Numbered from the stretch's first letter, positions 1 to 11,108 are shown. The stretch: 63,154 nt of DNA from Pelorhabdus rhamnosifermentans (GCF_018835585.1 NZ_JAHGVE010000027.1:1-63154); one strand, 5' to 3'. The notes: a model not told the origin generated them from the sequence alone. A program made the numbers and translations.

Positions 1-497
1 AAAACCACCGGGCCGATTCCTGTATAAGCCAATAATGCCAACAATGCACCCAATATACCTGCCGAAAAGTTGTTAATCAACATCTCAAACCCAGCCGGCA
101 GCTTTCCTTCAATCGCTTCATCAAACTTTTTTATTACATATCCACCAAGCGGGCCCATAATCATAGCCCCAAGAAACATCGGGATATCTACGCCAACTAT
201 TACACCGATTGTTGCAATGGCCCCGAGAACCCCGCCTCGGCTGTCTCCTACCATTCTCCCGCCCGTATATCCGATTAGCAGGGGAAGCAAATAAATAATC
301 ATGGGTCCAACCAGTTTGCTTAAATATTCATTGGGCAGCCAACCTGTGGGGATAAAAAGTGCGGTGATCAAGCCCCATGCGATAATGGCTCCAATATTGG
401 GCATTACCATTCCACTTAGAAGTCTCCCAAAATTCTGAATTTTTTTCTGGCTTGTACTCGGATTACCTGTCTGAGTATTCAGTTGAACAGTTGACAT
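1..497 (-). CDS. mtlA: PTS mannitol permease EIICB(A), N-terminal part (runs off the left edge)
   Basis: The 165 visible residues are the start of the membrane IIC domain of a mannitol-type PTS permease, which takes up and phosphorylates mannitol. Recognisable stretches are [20 protein letters not shown] near the N-terminus, then [14 protein letters not shown] and [13 protein letters not shown], all typical of MtlA. The ATG at 497 is preceded by a strong GGGAGGG ribosome site. The C-terminal IIB/IIA part lies outside the window, so completeness cannot be judged. The roughly 220 bp upstream (498-721) hold its promoter region; I see no convincing operator there. Confidence 0.88.
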   Translation of the reverse strand, partial: MSTVQLNTQTGNPSTSQKKIQNFGRLLSGMVMPNIGAIIAWGLITALFIPTGWLPNEYLSKLVGPMIIYLLPLLIGYTGGRMVGDSRGGVLGAIATIGVIVGVDIPMFLGAMIMGPLGGYVIKKFDEAIEGKLPAGFEMLINNFSAGILGALLALLAYTGIGPVV

Positions 498-721
498 TAA
501 TTGTCACCCTCCCTCATTCTTCTCATCGCAAATCACCAAGTTATTTCTGCAGAAATATTCTTTCTATTCCGGTAATGTCATTATAAGTCCTTTAGGATGG
601 AGCTTCAATTCAAAGATATATTCATAAGTCCATAATGATTAGTGACAAAATTAAATATCCAAGGCGTCAAAGCACTCGCTCCCCAGCCAGATAAATAAAA
701 CATTTGAGAGTAATGGTAAAA

Positions 722-767
722 AATAAGGACACCCGCTGCCAATTCATTGACAGCGGGTGTCCTTATT
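722..767 (-). terminator. Intrinsic terminator of the M48 protease gene
   Basis: A perfect 17-bp stem (722-738 pairing with 751-767) has a 12-nt loop. On the minus strand a run of six T follows. It lies 8 bp after the stop codon of the protease gene. Confidence 0.93.
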
Positions 768-774
768 ACCCTTG

Positions 775-1887
775 TTATTGTATTTCATTTAAAATTTTTA
801 CAAGTTCATCTGCATCTGTATCAGCAGAACAGGTTTGTACGATTGCTACATCGCCAATTCGTACTACACCATTATCATTAGTTGCTTGGGCGAGAGATTC
901 TTTACTATGGTAAACAGCAGCCAGATGACCGGCAATTAGATAGCTGCGTTCTAGGGCACTCATATTAGAAAAAGCGGCTGGTTTCATAAAAGGCTTATTA
1001 TTTACCTTGATATCTCCCGTCGCAGGATTAACACTCACTTTATTGTTGCTATACTCAGTCAGTTTTTTAGCATAGTTGTCTCGTCTTTCTTTTTCGCCTG
1101 GATGAGTCGACGGATTTAAAAGATCGTCAAAAAGGCCTTTAGACCCACCCTTGCCCATATTGTCGATTACACGCTGCCATACTGCGGCCGGAGTGCCTGG
1201 ATTATAACCAGCCTCTGTAATATAAGAAAAGGCAACATTATCTGCTTCCCATTCATTTGGTTTGGTTACGCCAACAGCCTTAGCATTAGTAGCAACTATA
1301 TCAACAGCCAATTGGCCGCCTCCACTCATTTGCGAGCCTGCAATCTTCTGTATAAAATCTACGGTCAATTTTTTCTTGGCACCATTAATAGGATGGCCTT
1401 TTTGTCCGTGAACCAATTCATGCGCAACAACTGCTGCTATCTTGCCTTCGTCATTATCAAAAAAGGAAAATACACCAACATTGACGGAAACATTATGTCC
1501 CAGACTGCAATAAGCATTGAATGCTGTTTGTGGATTAATGAAATAATTGTATGGCTTATTCATTATGGAAGGATCTGTTTTAGCAATGGCGCTTGTCAGT
1601 CTTGTCATAATACGTCCAAGCTCTTCATTTAGATCGGAGTCATCAATTACACCGTCTGATTTTTTAAGCTCCGCAAAAAGTTCATTTCTACCATCATTCT
1701 CATAGTAGTCCAGAGATTTCTTTACCTTCTCTTGTTGTGCGGCAGTACTTGCTATTGTGCCGCCGAGTCCGCCGAGACTCAAGGCTTCTGTCTTTGTTGG
1801 TTGTAGCAGGCCTACACCTAACGAAATGCAAAAGATCAAGGCACCTGCTCCAAGTACTGACTTACGAAAAAAAGTTCTTAGATTCAA
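775..1887 (-). CDS. M48-family zinc metalloprotease, secreted
   Basis: This is a 370-aa protein with an N-terminal hydrophobic signal segment (about residues 10-35), so it acts outside the cytoplasm. The zinc site is visible: HELVH at 156-160 and the third ligand in the NEWEAD segment near residue 214. This matches the M48 peptidase family (HtpX/Oma1/BepA-like), which is often involved in quality control of envelope proteins. The start is TTG at 1887, supported by GAGGTG 8 nt upstream. It is a single gene with its own terminator. The substrate is unknown. The BepA-like role in outer-membrane protein quality control is an inference that suits a diderm host. Confidence 0.9.
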   Translation of the reverse strand: MNLRTFFRKSVLGAGALIFCISLGVGLLQPTKTEALSLGGLGGTIASTAAQQEKVKKSLDYYENDGRNELFAELKKSDGVIDDSDLNEELGRIMTRLTSAIAKTDPSIMNKPYNYFINPQTAFNAYCSLGHNVSVNVGVFSFFDNDEGKIAAVVAHELVHGQKGHPINGAKKKLTVDFIQKIAGSQMSGGGQLAVDIVATNAKAVGVTKPNEWEADNVAFSYITEAGYNPGTPAAVWQRVIDNMGKGGSKGLFDDLLNPSTHPGEKERRDNYAKKLTEYSNNKVSVNPATGDIKVNNKPFMKPAAFSNMSALERSYLIAGHLAAVYHSKESLAQATNDNGVVRIGDVAIVQTCSADTDADELVKILNEIQ

Positions 1888-1972
1888 TTAAAAAACACCT
1901 CATTTATTTTTTACTTCCAGATTCCGATTCCCATTGCAGCAACAATGTATAGAATTTTTTTCAAATTCGGCA

Positions 1973-2015
1973 ATCAGAATGGATACACTCAATAATTAAG
2001 TGTATCCATTCTGAT
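1973..2015. repeat. Perfect inverted repeat between SelO and M48 genes
   Basis: Arms 1973-1989 and 1999-2015 are a perfect 17-bp inverted repeat with a 9-nt spacer. There is no clear T-run on the minus side and only a weak one (TTTTCTTT) on the plus side. It could be a back-up terminator, an RNA 5' structure of the protease transcript, or an operator. Confidence 0.6.
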
Positions 2016-2114
2016 ATATCGTGTTTTCTTTGCAATATGTTTATAGGACTATTGCCCTTTTTAAGATTCCAATTTTCGAAATAATTATTTTAAATAAGCC
2101 CTTAAGCTCATTAA

Positions 2115-2151
2115 AATAGACATTAGCCAACAATTTTGACCAATGTCTATT
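2115..2151 (-). terminator. Probable terminator of selO
   Basis: A 10-bp stem (2115-2124 with 2142-2151) sits directly after the selO stop. A short TTTT tract follows on the minus strand. Confidence 0.6.
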
Positions 2152-2156
2152 AAGGA

Positions 2157-3632
2157 TCAGGTACCGCAAAACGTTCGGTAAGGGCGAGATGATGGCGCAG
2201 GCAGTATGGAGTAATCAGCCTGTTCAGGCGAGTGTTCATAGGGGCTTGAAAGAACAACAAGTAGCCGCTCCATCACGCTGTAGTCTCCTTGTTTCACTGC
2301 GCTTTCTAGTGCGTTCTCTACCTGATGGTTCCGTGGAATTAGCGCAGGATTGCTGTTCCGCATCAACTGTTGCGAGGATACTTTCAATTCCTTCTGCCTG
2401 TCTAATCTTACCTTCCACAACTCATACCACTTAGCAAATTCTGGGGTTCCAAACAAGACTGTGTCCTCTGGCATATCAAAAGTTAATGCACGAAAAGTAT
2501 TGGTGTAATCCGCACGATACTTTTTCATCATACTAAGAAGGTCTTCAATAAGTGATTCATCTTGTATCTCCTCGCTAAATATTCCCAGTTTTGCTCTCAT
2601 TCCGGCGAGCCAATTACAGCGGTACAACTCAGCAAAATCAGAAATCGCATTCTGGGCCAATTCGATAGCCTGTGCCTGATTTACATGCAGCAGCGGCAAT
2701 AGAGTTTCAGCAAATCGCGCGAGATTCCACTCGGCAATATGTGGCTGATTACCATAAGCATACCGACCTTGAATATCAATGGAACTGAATACCGTTGCTG
2801 GATCATAGGCATCCATAAAGGCACAAGGACCATAATCAATGGTTTCTCCACTAATGGCCATGTTGTCGGTGTTCATCACCCCGTGAATAAAGCCAACTAG
2901 TTGCCATTTAGCAATCAGCATTGCCTGACGCTTGATCACTTCCTGAAGTAAAGAAAGATAGCGACTCTCAACAGCATCAATGTCTGGAAAATGTCGTTGC
3001 AATGTATAATCCGCCAGGACCCGGAGCTCATCAACGGTACCCCATTCTGAAACGTATTGAAAAGTTCCGACGCGCAAATGACTATCAGCCACTCGGGTCA
3101 GGATTGCACCAGGCTGATCGGTTTCACGGATTACTGACTCACCGGTTGTAACCACCGCTAGACTGCGGGTAGTCGCAATACCTAGCGCATGCATAGCTTC
3201 GCTGATGATGTATTCACGCAGCATTGGTCCAAGCGCCGCTCGACCATCACCTCCGCGCGAGTATGGTGTTTTACCCGAACCCTTTAGCTGAAAATCAACC
3301 CGCTCACCTAGGGGAGTAATCTGCTCGCCAAGCAGCAGAGCCCGGCCGTCCCCTAACATCGTAAAATGCCCGAATTGATGCCCCGCGTAAGCTTGAGCAA
3401 GAGGTAAAGCACCTTCGGGAATCCGGTTGCCAGCAAGCACCTCTACCCCCTCCTTGCTTTGTAAATCCCGCACGTTTAACCCTAGCGATGTTGCCAACAA
3501 ATAATTGAGTATGATTAACTTTGGTGAACATACAGGAGTTGGGTTAAGACTGGTAAAAAGTGATTTTGGCAAACGAGCATAGCTGTTGTCTAAGTTCCAT
3601 CCTGTTTCGATTATTGCTTTTCCCATCGTCAT
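2157..3632 (-). CDS. selO: SelO/YdiU (UPF0061) protein AMPylator
   Basis: SelO is a pseudokinase-fold enzyme that transfers AMP from ATP to protein Ser/Thr/Tyr residues, linked to redox stress. The family signatures are intact: [14 protein letters not shown] with GPMLREY after it, HGVMNTDNM, and DYGPCAFMD, which carry the nucleotide- and metal-binding residues. The length (about 491 aa) is normal. The protein ends in TFCGT, as in many bacterial members, so there is no selenocysteine. I prefer the ATG at 3632, which has AAGGGAG 5 nt upstream, over the GTG at 3665. It is monocistronic between two terminators. Confidence 0.93.
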   Translation of the reverse strand: MTMGKAIIETGWNLDNSYARLPKSLFTSLNPTPVCSPKLIILNYLLATSLGLNVRDLQSKEGVEVLAGNRIPEGALPLAQAYAGHQFGHFTMLGDGRALLLGEQITPLGERVDFQLKGSGKTPYSRGGDGRAALGPMLREYIISEAMHALGIATTRSLAVVTTGESVIRETDQPGAILTRVADSHLRVGTFQYVSEWGTVDELRVLADYTLQRHFPDIDAVESRYLSLLQEVIKRQAMLIAKWQLVGFIHGVMNTDNMAISGETIDYGPCAFMDAYDPATVFSSIDIQGRYAYGNQPHIAEWNLARFAETLLPLLHVNQAQAIELAQNAISDFAELYRCNWLAGMRAKLGIFSEEIQDESLIEDLLSMMKKYRADYTNTFRALTFDMPEDTVLFGTPEFAKWYELWKVRLDRQKELKVSSQQLMRNSNPALIPRNHQVENALESAVKQGDYSVMERLLVVLSSPYEHSPEQADYSILPAPSSRPYRTFCGT

Positions 3633-3876
3633 CGTATCTCCCTTGTGCCAGCTAATTTCAAACACCCTACAGATACTAATTCATAAGATTATACATGCTG
3701 AAAAATCCGGATATTTTCGTTTAAATTTATTTTCTCCAGTATAGTACAAAACTAACGTGGAAATGCTAGCCACGTCAAATTACCAAGCTTATTTCCGCCG
3801 ACCTTCTTCAACACAGAGCTAAGCATTTTTCATAGGGAGTGCCATTTTTTCTTTTCCTTCCATGGCATAATTAAAA

Positions 3877-3919
3877 AAGCCGCTTCAACCTCCGCATTAC
3901 GCAAGGGTCGAAGCGGTTT
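3877..3919 (-). terminator. Intrinsic terminator of the FAD oxidase gene
   Basis: A GC-rich stem (about 3877-3886 with 3910-3919, one G-U pair) is followed by TTTTTT on the minus strand, just after the stop codon at 3942. Confidence 0.85.
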
Positions 3920-3941
3920 CTTTCCGTTTGCTCTGGCATTC

Positions 3942-5276
3942 TTATAACGGAATTTTTATGCTTTGCGGAAAACTGAATATATTATGGGGATCATATTTTT
4001 TCTTGACACACCGTAGTATTGGTACATACTCCCCGGAATAAGCCTGCTCATAATTCGGCGTTCGGTTATAGGGAAAGTTTACATACGACCCCCGCGTAAT
4101 AGTATATATATAGTCAAAACCCTTCTTTACCCATTCCTTATGTGCCGACGCTTCGTCTTTGCTTTCCCACGAGGACGTGATTGCCATTATATAGTCGGCC
4201 TGCCTATAAAAGAAAGCTGTCGCGTTTATATCCGTATCCCTGACAGTTCCCCCTAGGGAGTATACCCGAATGGACGAATTTCTGTCAGACGGCGCTTTAT
4301 CTATAATATCGATAAGTTTCTCCAATTCGCTCTGCAAAAAATGCCTATGCACAAATCTTCCCGCTGTCTGAAAAGCTTCTCGTTTTGGATAACCTGCCCC
4401 AATTATTTTTACGGCATCGATAAAAGGGACATACTGGATATTATCAAGGGTTATTCCAGATATATTCAATAGAGGTGCCAAGATTTGTCTGGCCTCCTCC
4501 GGACGCCCGTAAAAAAATGCATTCACCCAGGCTCCCAACTTATATATTCCGCCAAATGCACTCATCCGTCGGTCCAAATGAGGCAGCCACTCCTGCCAGA
4601 CCCGCAGAAATTGGATTCTTGCCGACGTATTATTATCCCAGCGCAGTTGAATCAAGGTTATTTTGTTTACTTTTTTCGACAACCGAAATTTATATCCGGT
4701 CACGACGCCGAAATTGCCGCCGCCCGCACCCCTTAGCGCCCAAAACAATTCTGGATTGCAATCGTGATTAGCCTTTAACTTATTTCCACTGGCATCGACC
4801 ATTACAGCCTCTACAAGGCTATCCGCCGTCAGCCCCAGATAACGGGTGGATAATCCTATGCCGCCTCCCAAAACCAGTCCGGATATGGCTACTGTCGGGC
4901 AAGTTCCTCCGGGAAAAGTATATCCATATTGGTAAAGCCTTTCGTATAGAGACAATAATCTTGTTCCCGCCTGGACTTCGACAGTGCCATCAGGAATATC
5001 CACTTTTATGTCACTCATGCAAGTAGTGTCTATAACCAATTTATTCGTTCCTGTCGAGTAACCTTCGTAGTTATGACCTCCGGACCGAATCCGCAATTTG
5101 ATTCCCTGTTCTCTCGACCAAATGATCGCGTTGGCTACATCACAGGGGTTAAAGCAATATACGATAGCAGCAGGATATGAGTCTATCGCCTCGTTATATT
5201 CTTGCCTGGCTTGCTCATATTCGGGATCCCCCGGTGTCACGACCCTTCCTGTTAGCCCATTGTACTTCAATTTCAT
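3942..5276 (-). CDS. FAD-linked oxidase, berberine-bridge-enzyme (BBE) type
   Basis: This 444-aa protein has a FAD_binding_4 (PCMH) domain in the first half and a C-terminal BBE segment (CVKKKYDPHNIF). Both residues that attach FAD covalently in this family are present: the His of SGGHNYEG (about residue 68) and the Cys of GGTCPTV (about residue 126). It is therefore probably a bicovalent flavoprotein that oxidises alcohols, sugars or peptide-linked substrates with O2 or another acceptor. The start is uncertain because the SD is weak around 5276/5279. The gene stands alone, next to but not co-transcribed with the export operon. The substrate is unknown; such enzymes are also natural-product tailoring enzymes. 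Confidence 0.88.
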   Translation of the reverse strand: MKLKYNGLTGRVVTPGDPEYEQARQEYNEAIDSYPAAIVYCFNPCDVANAIIWSREQGIKLRIRSGGHNYEGYSTGTNKLVIDTTCMSDIKVDIPDGTVEVQAGTRLLSLYERLYQYGYTFPGGTCPTVAISGLVLGGGIGLSTRYLGLTADSLVEAVMVDASGNKLKANHDCNPELFWALRGAGGGNFGVVTGYKFRLSKKVNKITLIQLRWDNNTSARIQFLRVWQEWLPHLDRRMSAFGGIYKLGAWVNAFFYGRPEEARQILAPLLNISGITLDNIQYVPFIDAVKIIGAGYPKREAFQTAGRFVHRHFLQSELEKLIDIIDKAPSDRNSSIRVYSLGGTVRDTDINATAFFYRQADYIMAITSSWESKDEASAHKEWVKKGFDYIYTITRGSYVNFPYNRTPNYEQAYSGEYVPILRCVKKKYDPHNIFSFPQSIKIPL

Positions 5277-5420
5277 CACCTGCTAAATTTACTTTTCTCG
5301 GATTATATTATGTTAATTAAATGCTCATTGTTACAGATTAGGAAGTAATCCGGCATCCGCAACAGGTGGAACTAACATAGCACATAAGAGCATGATGAAA
5401 GCTGCGGAATTAGTCCGCAA

Positions 5421-6749
5421 TCAGTCGATCCCAATGGATTTATCCAACTTGGCCTTACTACAATTATAATCGTACAATGCCTGATGATAATTATTTTTGG
5501 CTTTGGCTACCGCCAATTGTGAGTCGATAACAGCCAAATTGGTATTTACCCCTTCTCTATACTGAATCTCGTTAATTCTAAAGGCTTCTTGAGCTTTGGC
5601 TACCGCAACTTTACTTGTTTCTATCCGCGCTTCAGCTGCTTTCAGACTCAGATAAGCCCGGCTCACTTCCACACCCGCCGCCGTCTTGGTTTGCCTTACT
5701 TGTTCCAGAACTTTATCAACTGAATTTTCCGCTTCTTTGATCCTGGCCTTAGTAAGGCCGGAATCGAATACATTAATTGATGCAGTTAAACCAACCATCC
5801 AGTAATCTTGCTTCAGACCGGGAAATTTGTCATCATTCCAATTATTACTGCCAATAAAATTGATTCGCGGCAATCTATCACTTTTAGCAACTTTTACCCC
5901 GGTCCTACAAAATTCAACCTTCATTTGCATTTGACTGATATCCGGACGGTCATCTTGAGCGTACTTCAAGCATTCTTCCAGGGAAAATGGATATTTCTGA
6001 TAATCTAACTCATCTTTCACACGAATTTCACTGCTAGGCGACAATCCAGTAACGTCTTTAAGACTGACAAGCGCTAAATCGTAGTCGTTCTTGGCTTCTA
6101 TCCATTCTTGCCGTGCATTTGCCACTTCCACCTCCGAACTAAGTACATCCGATTGACTTACGGTTCCTGCATCAAACTGTATTTGAACGCTATCCAGATG
6201 TGAAGTAAGATTATCCAACGTTTCCTGATTGACCTGTAACAGTGCGCCAGCCTTTAAAACATTGAAATAAGCGGTTAAAGTATCAAATCTTAATTGTTGC
6301 TTGATTTTCTTCACTTCAAGATCAGCAATATTAAGATTGTTATCTGCCTGGTCACGCCGTCCTTCTAACTCCCCTCCCGTATAAAGCGGTATGCTGACAC
6401 TCAGGGTATCGCCAAAAAAAGTATAGGTACCACCAAACGCAGCATCGGCATATGCAGTACCTGCAAAATACTTTTCCAAAGTAAAAGCGGGAATCCCCGT
6501 CCGAATATCGCTATGTGTGTATGTTAAACTGGGACCAAATTTTGCTTTAGCCTCTGCAGCAACCAAGACAAAATTTTCTTTGTCAACTTCTGCCATTTTT
6601 ATGTTGGAATTATTTTTCAGCGCCAGGTTAATACTGTCATTCAGAGATAGTTCTATCGGCGCCGCAAATACCTCTTTACTATTTACCAACAACGTGATGC
6701 AGCTAAGAGCTGTAATCAGAAATTTTAACCAGCCATTTGGTTTTATCAT
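5421..6749 (-). CDS. TolC-family outer-membrane efflux channel
   Basis: This 442-aa protein has a signal peptide (about residues 1-29, ending near VFAAP) and two TolC-type coiled-coil repeats rich in Ala, Glu and Lys. It forms the outer-membrane exit duct of a tripartite exporter, direct evidence for a diderm cell. It is the last gene of the operon ATPase-permease-adaptor-TolC, 22 bp after the adaptor. The ATG at 6749 has AAGGAGAG upstream. The length is close to other OEP-family proteins of Negativicutes. Confidence 0.92.
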   Translation of the reverse strand: MIKPNGWLKFLITALSCITLLVNSKEVFAAPIELSLNDSINLALKNNSNIKMAEVDKENFVLVAAEAKAKFGPSLTYTHSDIRTGIPAFTLEKYFAGTAYADAAFGGTYTFFGDTLSVSIPLYTGGELEGRRDQADNNLNIADLEVKKIKQQLRFDTLTAYFNVLKAGALLQVNQETLDNLTSHLDSVQIQFDAGTVSQSDVLSSEVEVANARQEWIEAKNDYDLALVSLKDVTGLSPSSEIRVKDELDYQKYPFSLEECLKYAQDDRPDISQMQMKVEFCRTGVKVAKSDRLPRINFIGSNNWNDDKFPGLKQDYWMVGLTASINVFDSGLTKARIKEAENSVDKVLEQVRQTKTAAGVEVSRAYLSLKAAEARIETSKVAVAKAQEAFRINEIQYREGVNTNLAVIDSQLAVAKAKNNYHQALYDYNCSKAKLDKSIGID

Positions 6750-6771
6750 GCTATACTCTCCTTAAAAGTAA

Positions 6772-7671
6772 CTATTTGTCAACCTCGTTCAGCGGCGTAA
6801 TAGCGATTTGCGCCGTCATATTCCAGCGCAGCCGTTCATCCCACGTTTCCGGAGCAATAAACACAGTATAGGTCATATCGCCCCGTTTCTTCTCCCCATA
6901 AGAGCGAACAAACTTTACTTTTCCGGCAATATCCAAACCAGGTATTCCGTCAAATGTCAAGTCTACCGGATTCCCCTTCTTGACGTTAGCGACAGACAAT
7001 TCGGTCAAATCGTCCGTCTTCACTTCCCATTCTGACTCATCAGCAATCCGTACCAATACTTTTCCGATCTCGGCATGTTCGCCAGCTTCCACTTCCAAAA
7101 AAACCACCGTACCGCTTATCGGAGACCTTAGCTCTGTCTTATCCAGCGCGTCCTGAGATTCAGACACCTTCTTTTCCCCAGCCGTCAACTCAGCCTGTGC
7201 CTGCACCAAAGCCGATTGCTTTCGCACTACATCGGTCTGAGCCTGTTCGACTTTTTGCCGGGTTGCCGCCCCGGCTCTTTCCAGCCGCTCCTGACGCTGC
7301 AGTTCACGCTCAGCCTCCGCCATATTCACCTTAGACTGTTCTACAACTGCCGCCGCTCCGGTTGCATTCGCATGAGCACTTCCCACACGGCTTTGATAAT
7401 CCTCCCGTACTAACCGAATAACTGGTTGTCCGGCTGTCACCTTATCCCCTTCTTTAACTAATATTTCGCCAATCGTTCCATCCACAGGCATAGCTAATTC
7501 GGCATAATGCACCGGACATACAATCCCTTCAGCCAATATCCGGTCATCCGCCTTCACCGGCGATATATCCTTATTCTCATTTGGATGACTGCGTAACAAC
7601 CATCCGAGACCTGCCGCAAGTACAGCGATCACTATCAAAATCAACAGCCCATATCGTTTTGCAAATGCCAT
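6772..7671 (-). CDS. HlyD/MacA-type periplasmic adaptor
   Basis: This 299-aa membrane-fusion protein has one N-terminal TM helix (about residues 8-27), a first lipoyl half (DGTIGEILVKEGDKVTAGQP), an alpha-helical hairpin of about 90 residues, a second lipoyl half (LRSPISGTVV) and a beta-barrel. It links the inner-membrane permease to the TolC channel. It lies 25 bp downstream of the permease gene in the same operon. The cargo is unknown, but the operon adjoins the NRPS locus. Confidence 0.92.
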   Translation of the reverse strand: MAFAKRYGLLILIVIAVLAAGLGWLLRSHPNENKDISPVKADDRILAEGIVCPVHYAELAMPVDGTIGEILVKEGDKVTAGQPVIRLVREDYQSRVGSAHANATGAAAVVEQSKVNMAEAERELQRQERLERAGAATRQKVEQAQTDVVRKQSALVQAQAELTAGEKKVSESQDALDKTELRSPISGTVVFLEVEAGEHAEIGKVLVRIADESEWEVKTDDLTELSVANVKKGNPVDLTFDGIPGLDIAGKVKFVRSYGEKKRGDMTYTVFIAPETWDERLRWNMTAQIAITPLNEVDK

Positions 7672-7696
7672 ATTCGTGCCTCTCCCCGCTCAATAT

Positions 7697-10129
7697 TTAT
7701 TCATAGTTTAGTACATCCCGCACACTCAGCCGAGCTGCATTCCAGGCTGGCAGCAAACTCGCAACGACTGACAACAAAATAGCCAGCCCCAGCCAAATAC
7801 CCACTCCCAGTAAACTAAATGAAAACATCAGGGGATTTTTCAAAAACAACATCCCCACCTGATAACTTAACATTGCCGCCACAGGTACGGCCAAAATCAT
7901 TCCAGCCATCCAACTCAATAATCCGATACAGAGGGCTTCTACCACAAATACTTTGCCAATATCCCAACTAGAAGCACCCACAGCCCGCATCACTCCGATT
8001 TCCCGGGTCCTCTCTAATACGTTAATGCCCATCGTACCAGCCAAGCCTAAAGCCCCCACAACTGCCAGCAAGATTGCCATCATAAGTAAAAAAGTGGTAA
8101 TAATATCAAATTGGGAACGAATCCGTTGTTTCTGCTCCCAGGTTATTGTCACATTTTTAACTCGCAAATTGCTTTTTTTCAGATATTCTGCTAAATTTCT
8201 CCCCAAACTACTTTGTACCACGGTATCTGAAGAATCTGCCACAACCTGTACTGAGCGGGCCTGTCCGGCTTCTTGCACGGCTCGGGAAAACCACTCATAA
8301 GGAGTGTATACGATCGGTCCGGCCAGAAGACCCTGAACAATACCAACTACCCTGAATTTCAGTTTGCGTTTTCCCACCATTATCACAGCTGATTCGCCCA
8401 CTTTTAACTGAGGGCTGTCTTTAAGCACCTCGGTATTCACCACCGCAGCATTCTCATCATCAGGCAATAACCACCGTCCCTCAATTATTTGAGGATAAAT
8501 CATCTGCGTTTCTACCGGGGGTGCAAGAATAAACACATTATTACTGGCTTCTGTCTCCGACTCTTTCCTTTCGTCTGCCAATATTTGGCCGGACATTCGC
8601 CCCCAGCATTCCACCGCTTTCACTCCAGGCACTTCCAATACTGCCTGTTCCATTCTACTGGCTCTAACCGTATGATCAAATTCCACCATAACATCATAAT
8701 GAAAATAATCCAATGCTTGATCCAAAGTTGAATACAAAGACGCCCGGACGGAAAACACCGCCATAAATACTGTCCCAGCTACAGTCAACGTTAGCAGCGT
8801 AAGCACCAGACGTCCCTTACGCCTAAAAGTGTTACGAAGTGACAACAATACCGGTCGTGGTAATCTTTTGAGCCGTTCCAAACCGGAATCAACCAGCCTG
8901 TCCACCCATCCCGGAGTCTGAATACCACCGATACCGTAATCATTTAGTGCTTCCCGAACCGTGATACCTGCTCCACGCCATATCGGAACTAAAGCTGCCA
9001 TGAGAGGCACCAAAACAGCAACTGCCGTTTCCAAAATTACGACTCTGGGCGGTAACGCCAATCCTCCCGAATCAAAATTGAACATTTCGGAAATAAAACC
9101 GGTTACCGCCTTGGCAGCCAAGGCCCCCAGAGGAGCTGCCACGATCAGTGCTAAAATACCATAGGCTCCTACCAGACTCAGATACATACGTAATATCTGA
9201 GTCCTACTCGCCCCAATAGATTTCATAATTCCCACCTGACGTATCTGTTGAGCTAAAATGGCCGATACGGTATTTACCAATAAAAATGATCCCAAGAACA
9301 ATGCCAGTACACCAAGCACTGCCAGCAGCAGCAATAGGGCATTAATTGTCCCTTGCATTTGATGTTCCCCAGGTGTATTGACCTGCATCCACGACACCAG
9401 CGTATTGCCCTGTTCCAATTTTCTCCAGGCCTGCCGACCTGCAGCCTTAATTGCTGTTGTATCATTCCCCTGCAGCACCCTGGGTTCAACCACTAGATTT
9501 ACTTGGTTCAATTGACGTGACTCGTCCAACTTTTCTAACGTATCCATATTGATATAACCATAATAATTACCGCTAAACGGGCTAGGCGTTTGATTGGGGT
9601 CATATACAACTCCGGCCACTTTTACGGTTCCTTGATGCCCGGTAGACGTTTCTACTATCAGCCGATCGCCTTGCTTCACTCCCAGGGCAACTACCGATGA
9701 TCGTTCCAAAAGTACCTCGCCGTCCCCCGGAGGCCATGCCCCGGATAAATGACGTACCACATTTACTTTCTGCTTTATATAGTCTGGGATGGCCACCAAC
9801 ATCATCTGCTGCCACTGACTATCGCCAGTTCTGATTCGCAGATTGACATTGCGTCGTCCCTCCACGGCTTTAATATTCTTTAACCTGCGAATGCTTTCCA
9901 CCAGTTCCTCATTAAACGGATCGGCAAGCAGACTTGCGTTAGCTGGGGATGACACCATAAAACTGGCAACCATATCTCGCTGAAACATTAAATAGGAACT
10001 ATAAACCATTCCCACTGCAAACACTCCAACGGAAATAGAAAGCACTACTAAAAGCGTACGTATCTTATTACCATAGAGATCTGACCATACCTTACACCAA
10101 CGCGGCGATAAATAACCATAACGATTCAT
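7697..10129 (-). CDS. ABC transporter permease with two FtsX domains (MacB-like)
   Basis: This 810-aa protein has an N-terminal TM helix, a large extracytoplasmic MacB_PCD-type domain, an FtsX block of three helices (about residues 260-390), then a second copy of the same arrangement ending in FtsX helices (about 675-800). This is the permease type that couples ATP hydrolysis to extrusion of lipids, peptides or antibiotics through an adaptor and channel. It overlaps the upstream ATPase gene by 4 bp (ATGA), so the two are translationally coupled. Confidence 0.92.
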   Translation of the reverse strand: MNRYGYLSPRWCKVWSDLYGNKIRTLLVVLSISVGVFAVGMVYSSYLMFQRDMVASFMVSSPANASLLADPFNEELVESIRRLKNIKAVEGRRNVNLRIRTGDSQWQQMMLVAIPDYIKQKVNVVRHLSGAWPPGDGEVLLERSSVVALGVKQGDRLIVETSTGHQGTVKVAGVVYDPNQTPSPFSGNYYGYINMDTLEKLDESRQLNQVNLVVEPRVLQGNDTTAIKAAGRQAWRKLEQGNTLVSWMQVNTPGEHQMQGTINALLLLLAVLGVLALFLGSFLLVNTVSAILAQQIRQVGIMKSIGASRTQILRMYLSLVGAYGILALIVAAPLGALAAKAVTGFISEMFNFDSGGLALPPRVVILETAVAVLVPLMAALVPIWRGAGITVREALNDYGIGGIQTPGWVDRLVDSGLERLKRLPRPVLLSLRNTFRRKGRLVLTLLTLTVAGTVFMAVFSVRASLYSTLDQALDYFHYDVMVEFDHTVRASRMEQAVLEVPGVKAVECWGRMSGQILADERKESETEASNNVFILAPPVETQMIYPQIIEGRWLLPDDENAAVVNTEVLKDSPQLKVGESAVIMVGKRKLKFRVVGIVQGLLAGPIVYTPYEWFSRAVQEAGQARSVQVVADSSDTVVQSSLGRNLAEYLKKSNLRVKNVTITWEQKQRIRSQFDIITTFLLMMAILLAVVGALGLAGTMGINVLERTREIGVMRAVGASSWDIGKVFVVEALCIGLLSWMAGMILAVPVAAMLSYQVGMLFLKNPLMFSFSLLGVGIWLGLAILLSVVASLLPAWNAARLSVRDVLNYE

Positions 10130-10881
10130 AGCGCCCCATCCCCATGCCCATCTGATACAATCCGTCCTTCAGAGACCGTGACAATCCGGCTGCCGCATTG
10201 CGCTAAATCCTCGTCATGGGTAACCATAAGAATGGTCTTACCACCCTGAGTCAGTTCTCTGAACAACTCAATGACTGCTTCGGCAGTTCGAGGATCAAGA
10301 TTACCTGTCGGTTCGTCCGCTACTAAAAGCGGTGGATCGTTGGCCAAAGAGCGCGCAATAGCCACCCGTTGTTGCTGGCCTCCGGACAGATTCGTCGGCA
10401 CCTTATTTGCCTGACTTCCAACGCCCACTAAATTTAACAAATTCATAGCCCGCTCCGGCCGTTCCGCCCGGTCATAGACATTACAAAAATCCATAGGCAG
10501 CATGACATTTTCCAACACTGTCAAAGTCGGCAGCAGTTGAAAAAACTGAAACACGACACCTACCATACGCCCCCTCCAGACGGCGATCTGGTCCTCCGTC
10601 AGCGTATGCACCGCTGTTCCGGCTACCCGCACTTCCCCTGAAGTAGGCCGGTCTATGCCTGTAATCATATTGATTAAAGTCGATTTCCCGTTGCCAGACT
10701 TACCGACCACTGCCACAAATTCACCACTGTCTACCCAAAGATTGATTCCTTTCAAAGCCACAAACTCACCGGCACCCGTCAAATAAACCTTTCGCACATC
10801 CGTAAGTTCCACCGCAGCCGCATTTGAGTCAGGCCCGGGTACATCCGCAGCCGCCAGCCAAGGCAGTAATTTCCCAATCAT
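10126..10881 (-). CDS. ABC transporter ATP-binding protein (LolD/MacB-type)
   Basis: This 251-aa nucleotide-binding subunit has Walker [10 protein letters not shown] (60-68), signature LSGGQ (165-169), Walker B LLVADEP (185-191) and a switch His in MVTHD (about 222). It powers the FtsX-type permease encoded next. It is the first gene of the four-gene export operon, with GAGGGGG upstream of the ATG. The operon begins just after the terminator at 10946-10986, so it probably has its own promoter. Confidence 0.93.
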   Translation of the reverse strand: MIGKLLPWLAAADVPGPDSNAAAVELTDVRKVYLTGAGEFVALKGINLWVDSGEFVAVVGKSGNGKSTLINMITGIDRPTSGEVRVAGTAVHTLTEDQIAVWRGRMVGVVFQFFQLLPTLTVLENVMLPMDFCNVYDRAERPERAMNLLNLVGVGSQANKVPTNLSGGQQQRVAIARSLANDPPLLVADEPTGNLDPRTAEAVIELFRELTQGGKTILMVTHDEDLAQCGSRIVTVSEGRIVSDGHGDGAL

Positions 10882-10945
10882 TTAATACGCCCCCTCAAAT
10901 TTCCAGGCACTTTAAGCCACTAATTTTTATAATATAACTGGAAAA

Positions 10946-10986
10946 AGAAGTAAGCCCTTCGCAAATTTAGTGCGAGGCTTACTTCT
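10946..10986 (-). terminator. Intrinsic terminator ending the NRPS operon
   Basis: A 10-bp perfect stem (10946-10955 with 10977-10986), extended by an imperfect inner stem, is followed by CTTTTTCC on the minus strand. It separates the biosynthetic operon from the efflux operon. Confidence 0.85.
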
Positions 10987-11108
10987 CTTGTTCAGATTTC
11001 ACTCTATGAAATTACTTTGTATCAGACAGGCGGCAAAGTCATAAACGTATAGACATAATGAACGAACTTCCTACATCCAACTGTAAAGGTATATCCTTTG
11101 TCATAATC

